Shown here piece by piece: positions 43,866-53,656 of a stretch of 64,000 nt of DNA. The stretch is from the NCBI GenBank assembly GCA_029858965.1, contig JAOUDZ010000010.1, positions 1-64,000 on the forward strand, written 5' to 3'. Source of the stretch: Cyclobacteriaceae bacterium. GTDB lineage: Bacteria > Bacteroidota > Bacteroidia > Cytophagales > Cyclobacteriaceae. Both the position numbers and the translations under genes were made by a program. Position 1 is the first letter of the stretch, and each line of letters begins with the position of its first letter. The notes under the pieces were generated by a model. The model made no database searches. It was not told where the DNA came from and saw nothing but the letters and a program-made list of their open reading frames with translations.

Positions 43866-46800
43866 CTAGAAAGTAATGTCCACGCCAAACGTATAACTTT
43901 TGCCAACGGGGTAGCGGAAAAACTCACGTCCATTTTGATCCATTTCCGGATCAAAGCCGGAGTACTTTGTGGTAACCCACAAGTTTTGTCCTGTTGCGTA
44001 GAGGTAAACATTTTTGATGCCGCTTTTACCCAGTATATTTTTCGGCAGCGAGTAACCAAGCGTGACATTCCGGAGTCTGACAAATGATCCATCTTCAAGA
44101 TAGCGTGTCGAAAACGCGTTGGCGGAATTATTGCCTCCCAGCAAGGGCTGTGGTCTTTCAGCAACATCGCCAGGATTTTGCCAGGTACCTTCAGCGGCAG
44201 CCACGAGGTAATTCCACCCAAAGCGCTGACCATCACTTTCGATGAAGGACCTGGATTCATTCGATACCTTATTACCGTGGACGAATATGAAGAAAAAGCT
44301 GAATGTTATACCTTTATAAGACATCGCATTGTTCAATCCACCCGTGAATTTCGGAGTGGCATTGCCTACAATGTAACGGTCTGCCTGTCCATAAACCCCG
44401 GTAGTGGTTTCACCTTCTCCTGTATAATTGCCGCTGGCATCAAATCCACCCTTGGCCCATAAGGGCGTACCGTCAGCCGGGTTTACACCTTTCCACTTCT
44501 GGACATAGAAGCTTTGGATAGGAATGCCTTCCCTGGAAATCTGGGGCCCGTTGAGGATGTCTTCTCCACCTGGGAGGGAAACAATCTTGTTTTTGTTCCA
44601 CGCAACATTGAAATCTGTGCTCCAGCGAAACGCGCCATCAAAGTTTACTGTTGTCAGTGTCAATTCGAATCCGGAATTTTGCATCTCGCCGATATTTTTA
44701 AGTGCCGTAGAGAAGCCCGTTGTTCTGGATACGGGAACGTTGAGGAGCAGATTGTCGGAATTGCGCCTGTAATAATCCATCGAGGCAAAAATTCTGTTTT
44801 CAATAAATCCAAGATCCAAACCTATATCGAGAGACCGGCTTTGCTCCCAGGATAAGTTTGGATTGGCTATCTGATTCGGCTGGCTTCCGGGAATTCCATT
44901 GTAGGCAGCATTGAAGCTGTACAATCCCAGCGATCCATAATCTCCGATAGCAGCATTCCCACTGGTTCCATAGTTGATTCTGAGTTTCCCATCCGATATC
45001 CAGCCTACACCGGACATGAAAGCTTCGTCATGGAAACGCCAGCCACCAGCCAGTGACCAGAAGGGCGCCCATTGTTTTCCGGTTCCAAATCTTGAAGAAG
45101 CATCATAGCGGATACTGGCGCTGAGAAAGTACTTTTCCTTATAGTTGTAGTTTGCCTGTCCCAGGTAGGATATGAACCGGTATGCCGACCGTGATCCATC
45201 AACTTGAACAGGCTCGGCTGTAGATTGGAGCGTCTGCAACTGACCTGTGGCTAACCCTTTACCAAAAGCCAGAAAATAGTCCCTGTTATTCTGCTGATAT
45301 TCAAATCCTGCTACACCATCAATAATATGATTATCGCCGATCGGTACTTCAAAATTAACAAGCGTCTGGGAAGTCAGGGTTATATTCTCACTGTAGTCGT
45401 TAACTATCGCCCCATTATACTCCGACCCATCACCTGTTGTGGGATCCAGGAAACTTGATTCTTTCATGGAAATAAAGTCAAGTCCCACATTTTGTGTCAA
45501 TCCTATTTTATCAGTAAAATGATACGTAGCGTAGACTTTGGCAAGGGTCCTTAAAGTGTTGTTGACAGAAGGATTGCGTGGTACGGAATATAAGAAGTTA
45601 TCGGCTGTAAAAATTGAGAAATCCGGTTCCAGGCCTGTGTAAAGTTCGCCGGTGTCAGGATTGATCTTTGATTGAAGGGGTGTGTTTACAAAAGCGCCAA
45701 GCAAAGGGCTTGAAAAAGTAGCTCCTGAATTCGCATTAAGCTGGTCCGTGTATGAAAGATTGAAATTCGTACCAAAATCGAGTTTTTCAGATACGCTGTG
45801 CTTCAGATTCATCCGGGTAGTGTAACGCTTGAAGCTTGACCCGATGAGTGTGCCATCCTGGGCAAAGGCTCCACCTGAAATATAGAACTGAGTCTTTTCA
45901 TTTCCTCCGGATGCCTGGAGCTCGAAGTTTTTCGTATGTCCTGTGCGGAAGGCTTCATCAACCCAGTTCGTCGTTGCGTCGAGCAATGAAGCAGGTCTGA
46001 CAGCATCGATGGTAGCCTGGTCAAACCCGGAGTTGGCAAGCACTTGTCTTTCATAGTCCCACGCTTGTTGGCCGTCCATCATCTTCAGATTGCCGATCAG
46101 TGGCGAAGTGCTGCCATAGGCGATCTTGGCGGTTATTTTTGTTTCACCGCTTTTTCCCTGCTTGGTTGTGATCAGGATTACGCCATTGGCTGCGCGCGCA
46201 CCGTACAAGGCTGTTGCTGAAGCATCCTTGAGTATGGTCATATTTTCAATATCACCCGGATTGAGGTTCGAAAGGATATCCATTGTCGTTGTATTATGAG
46301 AAACGTCCCCGCTTTCCACGATAACACCGTCAACCACATAAAGCGGATTGCTACTCCCCGTGATAGAGCCAGTACCCCGGATCCGGATGTTCTGCTGCGC
46401 GCCGGGCTGACCAGATGGAGCCGTTGTACGCACACCGGCGGCGCGGCCCTGGATGATCTGATTGATATCAACGACGGGTATGTTTTCGATTCTCTTTTTA
46501 TCCACGATCGAAACTGCGCTCACGAGCTTTTTCTGGGTAGTGGCCGTATAGCCTACAACGACAACCTCAGAAAGCTGGGTCGCATTTACGACCATCGTGA
46601 CGTCGATGATGCTCTGGTTGCCTATTTCAATTTCCTGCGAATCAAAACCCACAAAAGACACGATGAGCACACCCCCGTCATTGGGAACTGAAATGGAATA
46701 ATTTCCGTCAATATCCGTCACTGTTCCTGTCGCGGTCCCTTTCAGCAATATGTTAACGCCAGGGACACTAGTCGCATCATCGGAGGACGTAATTGTACCC

Positions 46801-46874
46801 GTCACGGTACGTTGTGCATATCCAAATGTCACAGATGCGATCAGGATACTGAAAGAAAGTAGAATGCTCCTCAT
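43866..46874 (-). CDS. SusC/RagA-family TonB-linked outer-membrane transporter (second pair)
   Basis: 1002 residues with a signal peptide (LLSFSILIASVTFGYAQ). The regulatory-like domain (TGTITSSDDATSVPGVNILL) is followed by a plug (IQGRAAGVRTTAPSGQPGAQ and MTILKDASATALYGARAANG) and the barrel, ending SYTFGVDITF. The sequence is clearly different from the first SusC in this window, so the pairs are unlikely to be a recent duplication. It is first in its operon and has a 319-bp leader region. Confidence 0.94.
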   Translation of the reverse strand: MRSILLSFSILIASVTFGYAQRTVTGTITSSDDATSVPGVNILLKGTATGTVTDIDGNYSISVPNDGGVLIVSFVGFDSQEIEIGNQSIIDVTMVVNATQLSEVVVVGYTATTQKKLVSAVSIVDKKRIENIPVVDINQIIQGRAAGVRTTAPSGQPGAQQNIRIRGTGSITGSSNPLYVVDGVIVESGDVSHNTTTMDILSNLNPGDIENMTILKDASATALYGARAANGVILITTKQGKSGETKITAKIAYGSTSPLIGNLKMMDGQQAWDYERQVLANSGFDQATIDAVRPASLLDATTNWVDEAFRTGHTKNFELQASGGNEKTQFYISGGAFAQDGTLIGSSFKRYTTRMNLKHSVSEKLDFGTNFNLSYTDQLNANSGATFSSPLLGAFVNTPLQSKINPDTGELYTGLEPDFSIFTADNFLYSVPRNPSVNNTLRTLAKVYATYHFTDKIGLTQNVGLDFISMKESSFLDPTTGDGSEYNGAIVNDYSENITLTSQTLVNFEVPIGDNHIIDGVAGFEYQQNNRDYFLAFGKGLATGQLQTLQSTAEPVQVDGSRSAYRFISYLGQANYNYKEKYFLSASIRYDASSRFGTGKQWAPFWSLAGGWRFHDEAFMSGVGWISDGKLRINYGTSGNAAIGDYGSLGLYSFNAAYNGIPGSQPNQIANPNLSWEQSRSLDIGLDLGFIENRIFASMDYYRRNSDNLLLNVPVSRTTGFSTALKNIGEMQNSGFELTLTTVNFDGAFRWSTDFNVAWNKNKIVSLPGGEDILNGPQISREGIPIQSFYVQKWKGVNPADGTPLWAKGGFDASGNYTGEGETTTGVYGQADRYIVGNATPKFTGGLNNAMSYKGITFSFFFIFVHGNKVSNESRSFIESDGQRFGWNYLVAAAEGTWQNPGDVAERPQPLLGGNNSANAFSTRYLEDGSFVRLRNVTLGYSLPKNILGKSGIKNVYLYATGQNLWVTTKYSGFDPEMDQNGREFFRYPVGKSYTFGVDITF

Positions 46875-47193
46875 AAAATATATTTAGGTTAATTAGGTCG
46901 TTTCATAATGGCGGTTCGAAAGGGCTCGATTTTTTAACACAAACCCAGTCAGTATTTCGTTTTGAATGAATTAAAAAATTGTTTTGTAACTGCTAATGGA
47001 AAGAACCGCACAACGAAGTAAAGCAGATAGCGGCCTTCAATTTTGCAAATCTGGCAGGAGGGAATATCCCTATCAAGAAATAGTCAGGTGATAGCCTTCG
47101 GCCGATTCATGAAATTAATATACACTTATTTTTCAGATTGGCAACGCGCGAAGGAAAATAACTCTATTAATATACTTATTAAAGAATAGATTT
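46875..47193. other. Intergenic region upstream of the second SusC gene
   Basis: 319 bp, AT-rich, between the SusC start and the end of the cyclase gene. It contains a direct repeat ATTAATATAC at 47114-47123 and 47166-47175. I found no clear promoter element or terminator. Confidence 0.45.
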
Positions 47194-49404
47194 TCATGAG
47201 GCTGGATGCAACACAAAGTACATCTCCATCTCCCCTTTGCCCTTCACCTGGATCTTCTCTCGTTTTTCAAATGTGAAGTCTGATTCATCTTTGATTTCTT
47301 CGTAAGTAGATTCGCTAATATTCACCCTACCGACTTCACTACTGCTTTCCATGCGCGAGGCGGTGTTCACGGTGTCGCCCCAGATGTCGTACTGGAATTT
47401 CTTAACGCCAACGATACCCGCTACTACCGGACCCGTGTGAATGCCAGCACGCATTTCAAAGGCCATTAAACCAGCTGCATCTTGGGCTGCTTTTCTTTTT
47501 AAAATAAATTCTTGCATTTCCAGTGCCGCCCGAACGGTACGGATAGCCGCATCTTCTTTGCTTCCCTGCAGACCACCCGCTGCCATGTAGGCATCGCCAA
47601 TGGTTTTTATCTTTTCGATGCCGTACTTCTCCATAATGGCATCAAAGCCTTTGAAACAATAATTGAGTTCACCCACCAATTCGCCCGCACTTAAATTTCC
47701 AGAGGTTTCGGTGAAGCCTTTGAAATCAGTAAAGATGATGGACACCATATCAAAATCGCGGGCCAGGGCTTCACCGTTTTGTTTGAGTTCTTCGGCCACC
47801 TCAGCAGGGAGGATGTTGAGCAACAAGCTTTCTGACCGGTCTTTTTCTATTTGTAAGACGGCTTTGGATTTGCGTGTAAAGTTCAGGCGGCTCCACAAGC
47901 CTCCGGACAGGACAAAGAGCATGATTCCGGATCCCAGAAAAATATTCCGGGTGTTGTTCTTCTGGTGAATCTCCGTTTCATGCGCCATCTGCACTTCCAT
48001 TTTATCTTTCTGTTGCATCAGGCTGTCGGCCATTTTCTCTTTGGAAAATTCCATCCGCTGAAGTTTTTTGCCTGTTTCATTTTTGTTAAGACTATCTTTA
48101 AATAGCGTAAAACGCTCATGGAATATAAGTGCCTTGCTGTCCTGATTTGTTGACTTATATGACTGGTATAGACATTCGCATGCATCCCGTTGACCTTCGA
48201 TATATAGATTTTTTTCAGCTACTGTAAGTGATTTATTACACCAGGTAATGGCTTTTGTAAATTGACCTGATTTTCTATACGTGTTTCCTATGATAGCATA
48301 TGGCTCTGCATTTATCATTCCCAATTCTTCACCGATTTTCAATCCCCGCATTGCATAGTCCAGGGCATTTTTATAATCCCCGCTTTCATAATAGCAGTAG
48401 GCCAGGGATACAAAAGAACCACCTAAACTATATTTACCAACCACACCCATTTCTTTGACCAACTTTTCAGATACTTTCAAAGCGCTAAAAAAATACTCCA
48501 TGGCCTTCGGATAATTCTTTTGTTTGGCATATGCACCTCCGATTCCCATCAATATGCCAGCGGTCTCCCGATGGTTAAGTTCGTCCAGGAGATCCAAAGC
48601 CCGCGAAAAATATTCAACAGATTTGCTATAATCCTCAAGGCTGAGATAAATACCTCCGAAAGCTGTGAGAATATGGGATGACTGGTGGTGGTTCCCGTGT
48701 GCTTCAGCTTGCTGCAAGGCAATAGTAAGATAATCTATTGCCTTAGCATAATTACCCTCAACAGCATATGTACCTGCAAGATATTGATTGATCGTATATG
48801 CCAATCCCTTGCTTTCTGTTTCCAGCCCGAGTTTTAATGCTTTAAAATAGTATTCCCTCGCCTCAAGGATCTTGTTTTGTCTGTGAGCGTCCTTCCCATA
48901 AGCAGTAAATGCTTTAGCCATGCCTTCTTTGTTATTGCTTTCCTCTGCAACCTTTAGGCTGCGGGATAAATATGTCTCGCCTTTCGGTATATCATTTAGA
49001 AAAGCTCCGTAAGTTACGCCCAGGCTTTGTAGGGACTCAAAGATGCCTCTGGGATAGCCTATCTCTTCCGCTATTTTCAAGCCTTGCTCAAACCTCTCTA
49101 TGGCCATAGGAATATTGCCGCGCAATGCCTGGCATGCTCCTAAATTGTTTAAACCTATCACCTCGTATTTTCTTGATCCTGTCTTTATAGCAAGGTCATA
49201 GATCAGTTGGGACAGCACTTCTCCAGAATCAAGCTTATCATCAAGCATCATGGGTTCCCAGATAAACTTATTCAAGGCTTCCATGCGGATGGTGTCGGCC
49301 TGGGTTTTATCATTCCAGATGCCCATCAGGGAATCAAGATTCATTTGGGCATAGCTGCTGATGCTTAGTAATAGCAGCGAAAACAAATTGAGCGTCTTTC
49401 TCAT
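47194..49404 (-). CDS. TPR-repeat transmembrane adenylate cyclase (class III)
   Basis: 736 residues. Signal peptide (LFSLLLLSISSYAQ), then about 10 TPR-like repeats (about 60-440, for example YAKAIDYLTIALQQAEAHGN), a coiled coil, one membrane helix (about 485-505) and the cyclase domain (about 553-730). Metal-binding aspartates are in SIIFTDFKGF and IKTIGDAYMA. The Lys in EKIKTIGDAYM and the Asp in FQYDIWGDTVNTASRME are the residues that favour ATP over GTP, so cAMP is the expected product. The periplasmic TPR array would sense a peptide or protein. Its start overlaps the stop of the upstream partial duplicate by 4 bp. Confidence 0.92.
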   Translation of the reverse strand: MRKTLNLFSLLLLSISSYAQMNLDSLMGIWNDKTQADTIRMEALNKFIWEPMMLDDKLDSGEVLSQLIYDLAIKTGSRKYEVIGLNNLGACQALRGNIPMAIERFEQGLKIAEEIGYPRGIFESLQSLGVTYGAFLNDIPKGETYLSRSLKVAEESNNKEGMAKAFTAYGKDAHRQNKILEAREYYFKALKLGLETESKGLAYTINQYLAGTYAVEGNYAKAIDYLTIALQQAEAHGNHHQSSHILTAFGGIYLSLEDYSKSVEYFSRALDLLDELNHRETAGILMGIGGAYAKQKNYPKAMEYFFSALKVSEKLVKEMGVVGKYSLGGSFVSLAYCYYESGDYKNALDYAMRGLKIGEELGMINAEPYAIIGNTYRKSGQFTKAITWCNKSLTVAEKNLYIEGQRDACECLYQSYKSTNQDSKALIFHERFTLFKDSLNKNETGKKLQRMEFSKEKMADSLMQQKDKMEVQMAHETEIHQKNNTRNIFLGSGIMLFVLSGGLWSRLNFTRKSKAVLQIEKDRSESLLLNILPAEVAEELKQNGEALARDFDMVSIIFTDFKGFTETSGNLSAGELVGELNYCFKGFDAIMEKYGIEKIKTIGDAYMAAGGLQGSKEDAAIRTVRAALEMQEFILKRKAAQDAAGLMAFEMRAGIHTGPVVAGIVGVKKFQYDIWGDTVNTASRMESSSEVGRVNISESTYEEIKDESDFTFEKREKIQVKGKGEMEMYFVLHPAS

Positions 49405-50144
49405 GGCAGGGTCTTTAGCGATCGCTGACTATAATCCAGCGCCTTAATATTATCTCCTTCACTCACATACAGGTTTGCAATGTCATTGAGACCAGCAGCA
49501 ATATTGTCTTTGCGCCCCAGTGCCTCATTCAGCGCCAGCCCGCGTTCATAATATGCTATGGATTTTACAAAAACGCCCATCTCTTTATAAAGCAATCCAA
49601 GACCACCATAAATACCAACGATAACCGACGTCAAGGAATACGACTTTATCTCTCCCAATACAGAACCATTCTTTGCTTTGGCCAGCATGTCTTCGGCTAT
49701 GCCCAATGACCGGGTGAAATAATCTATGGCCGCCTCGTACGCTCCTGTTCTTTGATAGATCACGCCAATTATGCCCAGCGATCGGGCAACGCCATAGGGA
49801 TATCCAATTTCTTCAGCCAGTTTTGAACTGCGCATGCCTGCTTCCAATGCATTTTTGAAGTCACCCATCATGGCAAAGGCGCGAGATTGCTGGATCATCG
49901 CATCGACTTCGTATCTCTTCAGTTTTTTTGAAGTAGCCAGCACAAGCATGTCGCCGGCCAACACTAATGCTGAATCCGGCCGATTTCCGGCTGCGTTGTA
50001 TAAATATTCATTCAATGCATTGAACCGGGCTGTGTCTGCCAGCCTAGTATCTTGCCATACACTCAATAAAGAATCCAGGTCAATCTGGGCGTAGGTGCTG
50101 AAACTCAGCAGCAGGGAAGTAAAGAGCAAGATTGGCTTTGTCAA
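49401..50144 (-). CDS. TPR-only partial duplicate of the cyclase gene
   Basis: 247 residues from a TTG at 50144, chosen because it puts the signal peptide KPILLFTSLLLSFSTYAQ at the N-terminus. It is similar to the first third of the cyclase: both have S-[TS]-YAQ-x-x-L-D-S-L and, further on, AEEIGYP-[YR]-G followed by SLGIIGVIY/SLQSLGVTY. It stops after about four TPR units (ALDYSQRSLKTLP) and has no membrane helix or cyclase domain. Its TGA overlaps the cyclase ATG. This is either a truncated copy after tandem duplication or a soluble periplasmic partner. Confidence 0.82.
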   Translation of the reverse strand: MTKPILLFTSLLLSFSTYAQIDLDSLLSVWQDTRLADTARFNALNEYLYNAAGNRPDSALVLAGDMLVLATSKKLKRYEVDAMIQQSRAFAMMGDFKNALEAGMRSSKLAEEIGYPYGVARSLGIIGVIYQRTGAYEAAIDYFTRSLGIAEDMLAKAKNGSVLGEIKSYSLTSVIVGIYGGLGLLYKEMGVFVKSIAYYERGLALNEALGRKDNIAAGLNDIANLYVSEGDNIKALDYSQRSLKTLP

Positions 50145-50267
50145 GACGTTAATATAAGCAATTTGAACAGCACACTCAACTCGAGACTCCTCCAGGCATC
50201 TGACGGCCAAGCTGCCTGGTGAATTTTCACTGAAAAGCTTATGACATCAGTTGTCGTTATGCTTCTG

Positions 50268-50275
50268 TATGTTTG
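50268..50275 (+). promoter_or_regulatory. Candidate -7 element for the DUF2779 gene
   Basis: TATGTTTG matches TAnnTTTG and lies 25 nt before the start at 50301. A TTG occurs 14 nt upstream, shorter than the usual spacing. Confidence 0.4.
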
Positions 50276-50300
50276 ATAATTAAATAAATAACCATCACCG

Positions 50301-51770
50301 TTGAGACATCAACTTTCGAAATCGACCTTCATGTACGGGTGCCAGTGCCCCAAGCGGCTTTTTTTGCATAAGTACGGGCGGGACCTGCGTAACCCAATTG
50401 ATGATGGCCAACAATTTATTATGCAGGCCGGCACTGATGTCGGTGAGCTTGCCCGACAACTTTTCCCGGGCGGTGTAGATGCCGCTCCTCCTGACGCTTA
50501 TGCTTATCAAATATCGGTTGAAAAGACGAAAGCATTTATCAGACAAGGTGAATCCATTATTTATGAAGCTGCTTTTCAATTTGAAGGTGTTCTGTGCGCA
50601 CTCGATATCCTGGTCAGAAAAGGAAATGCCTGGTATGCTTTTGAAGTAAAAAGTTCAACTTCCGTTAAAGCACAACATGTACAGGATGCAGCACTTCAAT
50701 ATTTTGTAACAACGAATTGTGGATTACTCGTGCATGATATTTCCATCGTGTTTCTCAATAACCAATACGTACGTAAAGGAGCGCTTGATACCCAGCAATT
50801 ATTTTCAACGCAATCGGTGGTAGATGAAGCAAAAGCGCTACAAGACTTCGTAAACGACAAAATACAGGCATTCAAAACCATGCTTGTGCAGCGCAATGTG
50901 CCTGTCGTTGATATTGGTCCACATTGCTTCACACCCTATGGTTGTGATTTCACCAATCACTGCTTTTCGCATATGCCATCGGAAGATTCAATCTTTGAAC
51001 TGCCCGACAGGACAGCCTGGAAGTTATACGCGGACGGGTACAAAGCGTTACATCATATCCCTGACGATTACGAACTATCCGACAAGGTGAACATGCAGCT
51101 ATTGCATCATCGCACGGGTGAGGTTTTTATTGACAAAGCCCAAATCAGAAAATTCCTTTTGCCACTCACCCACCCCCTGTATTTCTTTGATTTTGAAACC
51201 ATCATGCCGGGCATCCCGGAGTTTGATGAGAGTAAGCCGTATCAGCAAATTCCGTTTCAGTACTCGCTACATGTGCAACGTACCAGGTATGCTGCATTAG
51301 AACATTTTTCTTTCTTAGGTGATGGTATCAGGGACCCCCGTTCTGAATTGCTCATTTCGATGCTGCAGCATCTTGGAACCACTGGCAGCATTCTCTGCTA
51401 CAACATGAATTTCGAGAAGCAACGGATCAAAGAGCTTGCAACGCTATATCCGAATTTCGAAAAAGAGCTTCTGGCCATCAATGAACGTGTCGTTGACCTG
51501 ATGATTCCTTTTGCCAGGCGCTGGTATTACCACCCTGACTTTAAAGGAAGTTATTCCATCAAAGCTGTTTTGCCGGTGCTCATACCGGAACTGCGGTATG
51601 ATGTATTACCTATTCAGGAAGGCGGCATGGCCAGTTTGGCATATGTGCAACTGAAATGGCAAGACGATGAAACTATTTCTCTGCAAAGGCAACAGCTAAT
51701 GGACTATTGTAAAATGGATACTTTGGCCATGGTAAAGATACTTGAATACTTAAGGCAAGTGATTAGCTAG
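50301..51770 (+). CDS. DUF2779 protein: Cas4-like nuclease domain plus DEDD-type exonuclease domain
   Basis: 489 residues from a TTG at 50301 (LSKSTFMYGCQCPKRLF gives the family N-terminus). The first half resembles a PD-(D/E)xK nuclease of the Cas4/AddB class. Cys14 and Cys16 lie in CQCPKR, a D-x-[I/L] strand leads to FEVKSS (E-x-K), and a later cluster CFTPYGCDFTNHC could complete an iron-sulphur cluster. The second half has an RNase H-like exonuclease pattern: FFDFET (D-x-E, about 297), CYNMNFEKQRI (about 372) and DYCKMDTLAM (about 473). DUF2779 has no known function that I can name. It is a single gene beside the TPR-cyclase region. Confidence 0.85.
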   Translation: MRHQLSKSTFMYGCQCPKRLFLHKYGRDLRNPIDDGQQFIMQAGTDVGELARQLFPGGVDAAPPDAYAYQISVEKTKAFIRQGESIIYEAAFQFEGVLCALDILVRKGNAWYAFEVKSSTSVKAQHVQDAALQYFVTTNCGLLVHDISIVFLNNQYVRKGALDTQQLFSTQSVVDEAKALQDFVNDKIQAFKTMLVQRNVPVVDIGPHCFTPYGCDFTNHCFSHMPSEDSIFELPDRTAWKLYADGYKALHHIPDDYELSDKVNMQLLHHRTGEVFIDKAQIRKFLLPLTHPLYFFDFETIMPGIPEFDESKPYQQIPFQYSLHVQRTRYAALEHFSFLGDGIRDPRSELLISMLQHLGTTGSILCYNMNFEKQRIKELATLYPNFEKELLAINERVVDLMIPFARRWYYHPDFKGSYSIKAVLPVLIPELRYDVLPIQEGGMASLAYVQLKWQDDETISLQRQQLMDYCKMDTLAMVKILEYLRQVIS

Positions 51771-51800
51771 TGGCTTTTGTGTTGCTGTTCGAATCACTCT

Positions 51801-52259
51801 CTACCGGCAACTCGGGCATTCCCAGTCTTTGTCAAGGTCAATCACAGTCACAATAGAAAGGTGCCGTTGTTTTGGCGCCACAATTACACGGATATGCTGG
51901 CGGTCTCTTGCCGTATAACCTTCTACGGCATATTTTGGACCCTGTGCAGCATCCAAATCACTCTTATTATAATTGACATCAGCTTTGCGCACAATCTCCT
52001 TCACTTCCTTCTGTGTAATGTTCCGGCACGCCATGCGACAGCGGGCATGCTTGGTGAAAAAATATTCAGCTTCAGGGTCGCGAAAAATATCCAGATTACT
52101 TCGCCTGCTTTCCGTTGCTTTCTTCGTGCTGGGCGCTGTATTGTTTGTAGCAGGACTTCCGGTTTCTGAAACTTCCTCTGACCGGTACTGCCTGATGCCA
52201 AGGGCAATAACAAACAGTACAGCGAGGATGATATAAGGGATTAGCTTTTTTTTCTGCAT
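51801..52259 (-). CDS. DUF4258 domain protein with membrane anchor
   Basis: 152 residues. A membrane helix (LIPYIILAVLFVIALGI) and a Ser/Thr-rich linker precede a DUF4258-type domain (YFFTKHARCRMACRNITQKE to HIRVIVAPKQRHLSIVTVID). The domain resembles a small RelE-like fold, and it keeps H-A-R-x-R-M and a Cys-rich end (WECPSC). It is unlikely to be a classical toxin because it is exported and has no antitoxin gene. It lies downstream of the DUF2231-cytochrome gene. Confidence 0.82.
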   Translation of the reverse strand: MQKKKLIPYIILAVLFVIALGIRQYRSEEVSETGSPATNNTAPSTKKATESRRSNLDIFRDPEAEYFFTKHARCRMACRNITQKEVKEIVRKADVNYNKSDLDAAQGPKYAVEGYTARDRQHIRVIVAPKQRHLSIVTVIDLDKDWECPSCR

Positions 52260-52338
52260 ATAATATTACTATTCGTTTCTGTATCAAAGGTGGCGCGTTA
52301 CGCGCTCCACCGATGGGAACGCTTCATCCATACCGCCC

Positions 52339-53652
52339 TTACAACGTTTGGGTAATCTTGGTATTGAACGTATAAACATTTCTAAGATTCTTCATATCTC
52401 TTAATACCTTAAGTGTCTCATCCGTAACGCGCGTGCTGTATAAATTGATGCTCGTCAGCTTTTCCAGGTTTCTTAATCCCAACATCCCCTCATCTGTTAT
52501 CGGGTTCTTATCAATTCTCAGCTTTTGAAGGTTAGTAAACGCCCCAACGATAAGCAGATGATTATCCAGAAGCCCTACACCAGACAAATTAAGCCAGACT
52601 ACATTATCGCCAATCTTCTCCAAACCTTTTAACAACTGATCCAGCTCCCTACCCTCAGCCTTTGATGGTGGCAAAGTAACGTCCAGCATATTTGTTCCAC
52701 CAACAAGTTCGCGAATTACAAAACCATTCGTCATGAGTTCATTCAAAAGTGTACTGTCGATAGCAGGTAGTTTAACAAGATTGTCCAGACTACCTAAGCC
52801 CAGAATAGCAGAAACGATGGCATCCATCTTTTCATCATGTGGCGTTTTTGTGTATAGTGTATCAAAACTTGCCTGTGCCTGATCAATCCACCACACGATT
52901 ATTTCTTTCTCTTTTTCTGTGAGCGGCTTCTTTCCCTCCGAAGGCATGAAGTCGTCATCATCAGGATCCAAATGCGTACGCCTCACCATCTCGCTTTCTG
53001 AAGAATTTCCAGGCACGAAGACCACCCCATTCTCCCCTCCTTTTCTGAATGTTTCCATGGTCTCAAAGGAAAGTTCTCCCTTTCGTTTACCCCGGCGATG
53101 GCAGGTTTTGCATTTTTTATCGAGGATCGGTTTCACCAGGTGACTGTATACCTGAACTTCCTCCAGCGAATTTGGGGGAAGTATCTGCTCGTCTAAGTTT
53201 GTATTGAACGGAAGATAGGCTGTCAGGTAATCTTCACCGTGGGTAAGGCTACCCCCCAGATGACCTGTGATCATTATTCCAAATGTCATCACAATGAGCA
53301 TTGCCCATCTGGGTCGTTCCAGCTTTACATCGGGGAGTTTTATCTTGTCGATGATTAAGGCATATGCCATGAATGCCAGCATTGTCGTAATAATCCCCGA
53401 CCACATATGCCTGTCTAGCAGATTACTATCGTAACCACCGTCCAGCGAAAGCAAGTATCCCAAAAGGCTGGCGATGGCAGCAGATATCCCGCCTAGCAAT
53501 AACGTTACATGAATGGCTCCTTCAAGTCGAAGTGCCGGCTTGTACACCGCAAGCAACTTAAAAATAAACGCCATAAGGAGAAACCCTATTGGCAGATGCA
53601 CCACCAGGGGATGAAACCTTCCGAAAAAAATAATCCAGCTGTTAACTTCCAT
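52339..53652 (-). CDS. DUF2231 membrane / cytochrome c / LRR fusion
   Basis: 437 residues from the ATG at 53652, 4 nt after the NHL gene stop; a GTG 12 nt earlier would overlap that gene. Four membrane helices (about 10-140) form the DUF2231-like part (FHPLVVHLPIGFLLMAFIF). A periplasmic cytochrome domain with CKTCH (about 175-285; FMPSEGKKPLTEKEKEIIVW) follows. The C-terminal 110 residues carry leucine-rich repeats (NLQKLRIDKNPITDEGMLGL, NLEKLTSINLYSTRVTDETL). It is the last gene of the DUF1553 operon and may pass electrons from the other products to the membrane. That role is inferred. Confidence 0.9.
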   Translation of the reverse strand: MEVNSWIIFFGRFHPLVVHLPIGFLLMAFIFKLLAVYKPALRLEGAIHVTLLLGGISAAIASLLGYLLSLDGGYDSNLLDRHMWSGIITTMLAFMAYALIIDKIKLPDVKLERPRWAMLIVMTFGIMITGHLGGSLTHGEDYLTAYLPFNTNLDEQILPPNSLEEVQVYSHLVKPILDKKCKTCHRRGKRKGELSFETMETFRKGGENGVVFVPGNSSESEMVRRTHLDPDDDDFMPSEGKKPLTEKEKEIIVWWIDQAQASFDTLYTKTPHDEKMDAIVSAILGLGSLDNLVKLPAIDSTLLNELMTNGFVIRELVGGTNMLDVTLPPSKAEGRELDQLLKGLEKIGDNVVWLNLSGVGLLDNHLLIVGAFTNLQKLRIDKNPITDEGMLGLRNLEKLTSINLYSTRVTDETLKVLRDMKNLRNVYTFNTKITQTL

Positions 53653-53656
53653 ATCG

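Noticed and set aside
51801-52259. DUF4258 protein as a toxin of a toxin-antitoxin pair
   Set aside because: It has a membrane anchor and no partner gene, so I do not call it a toxin.
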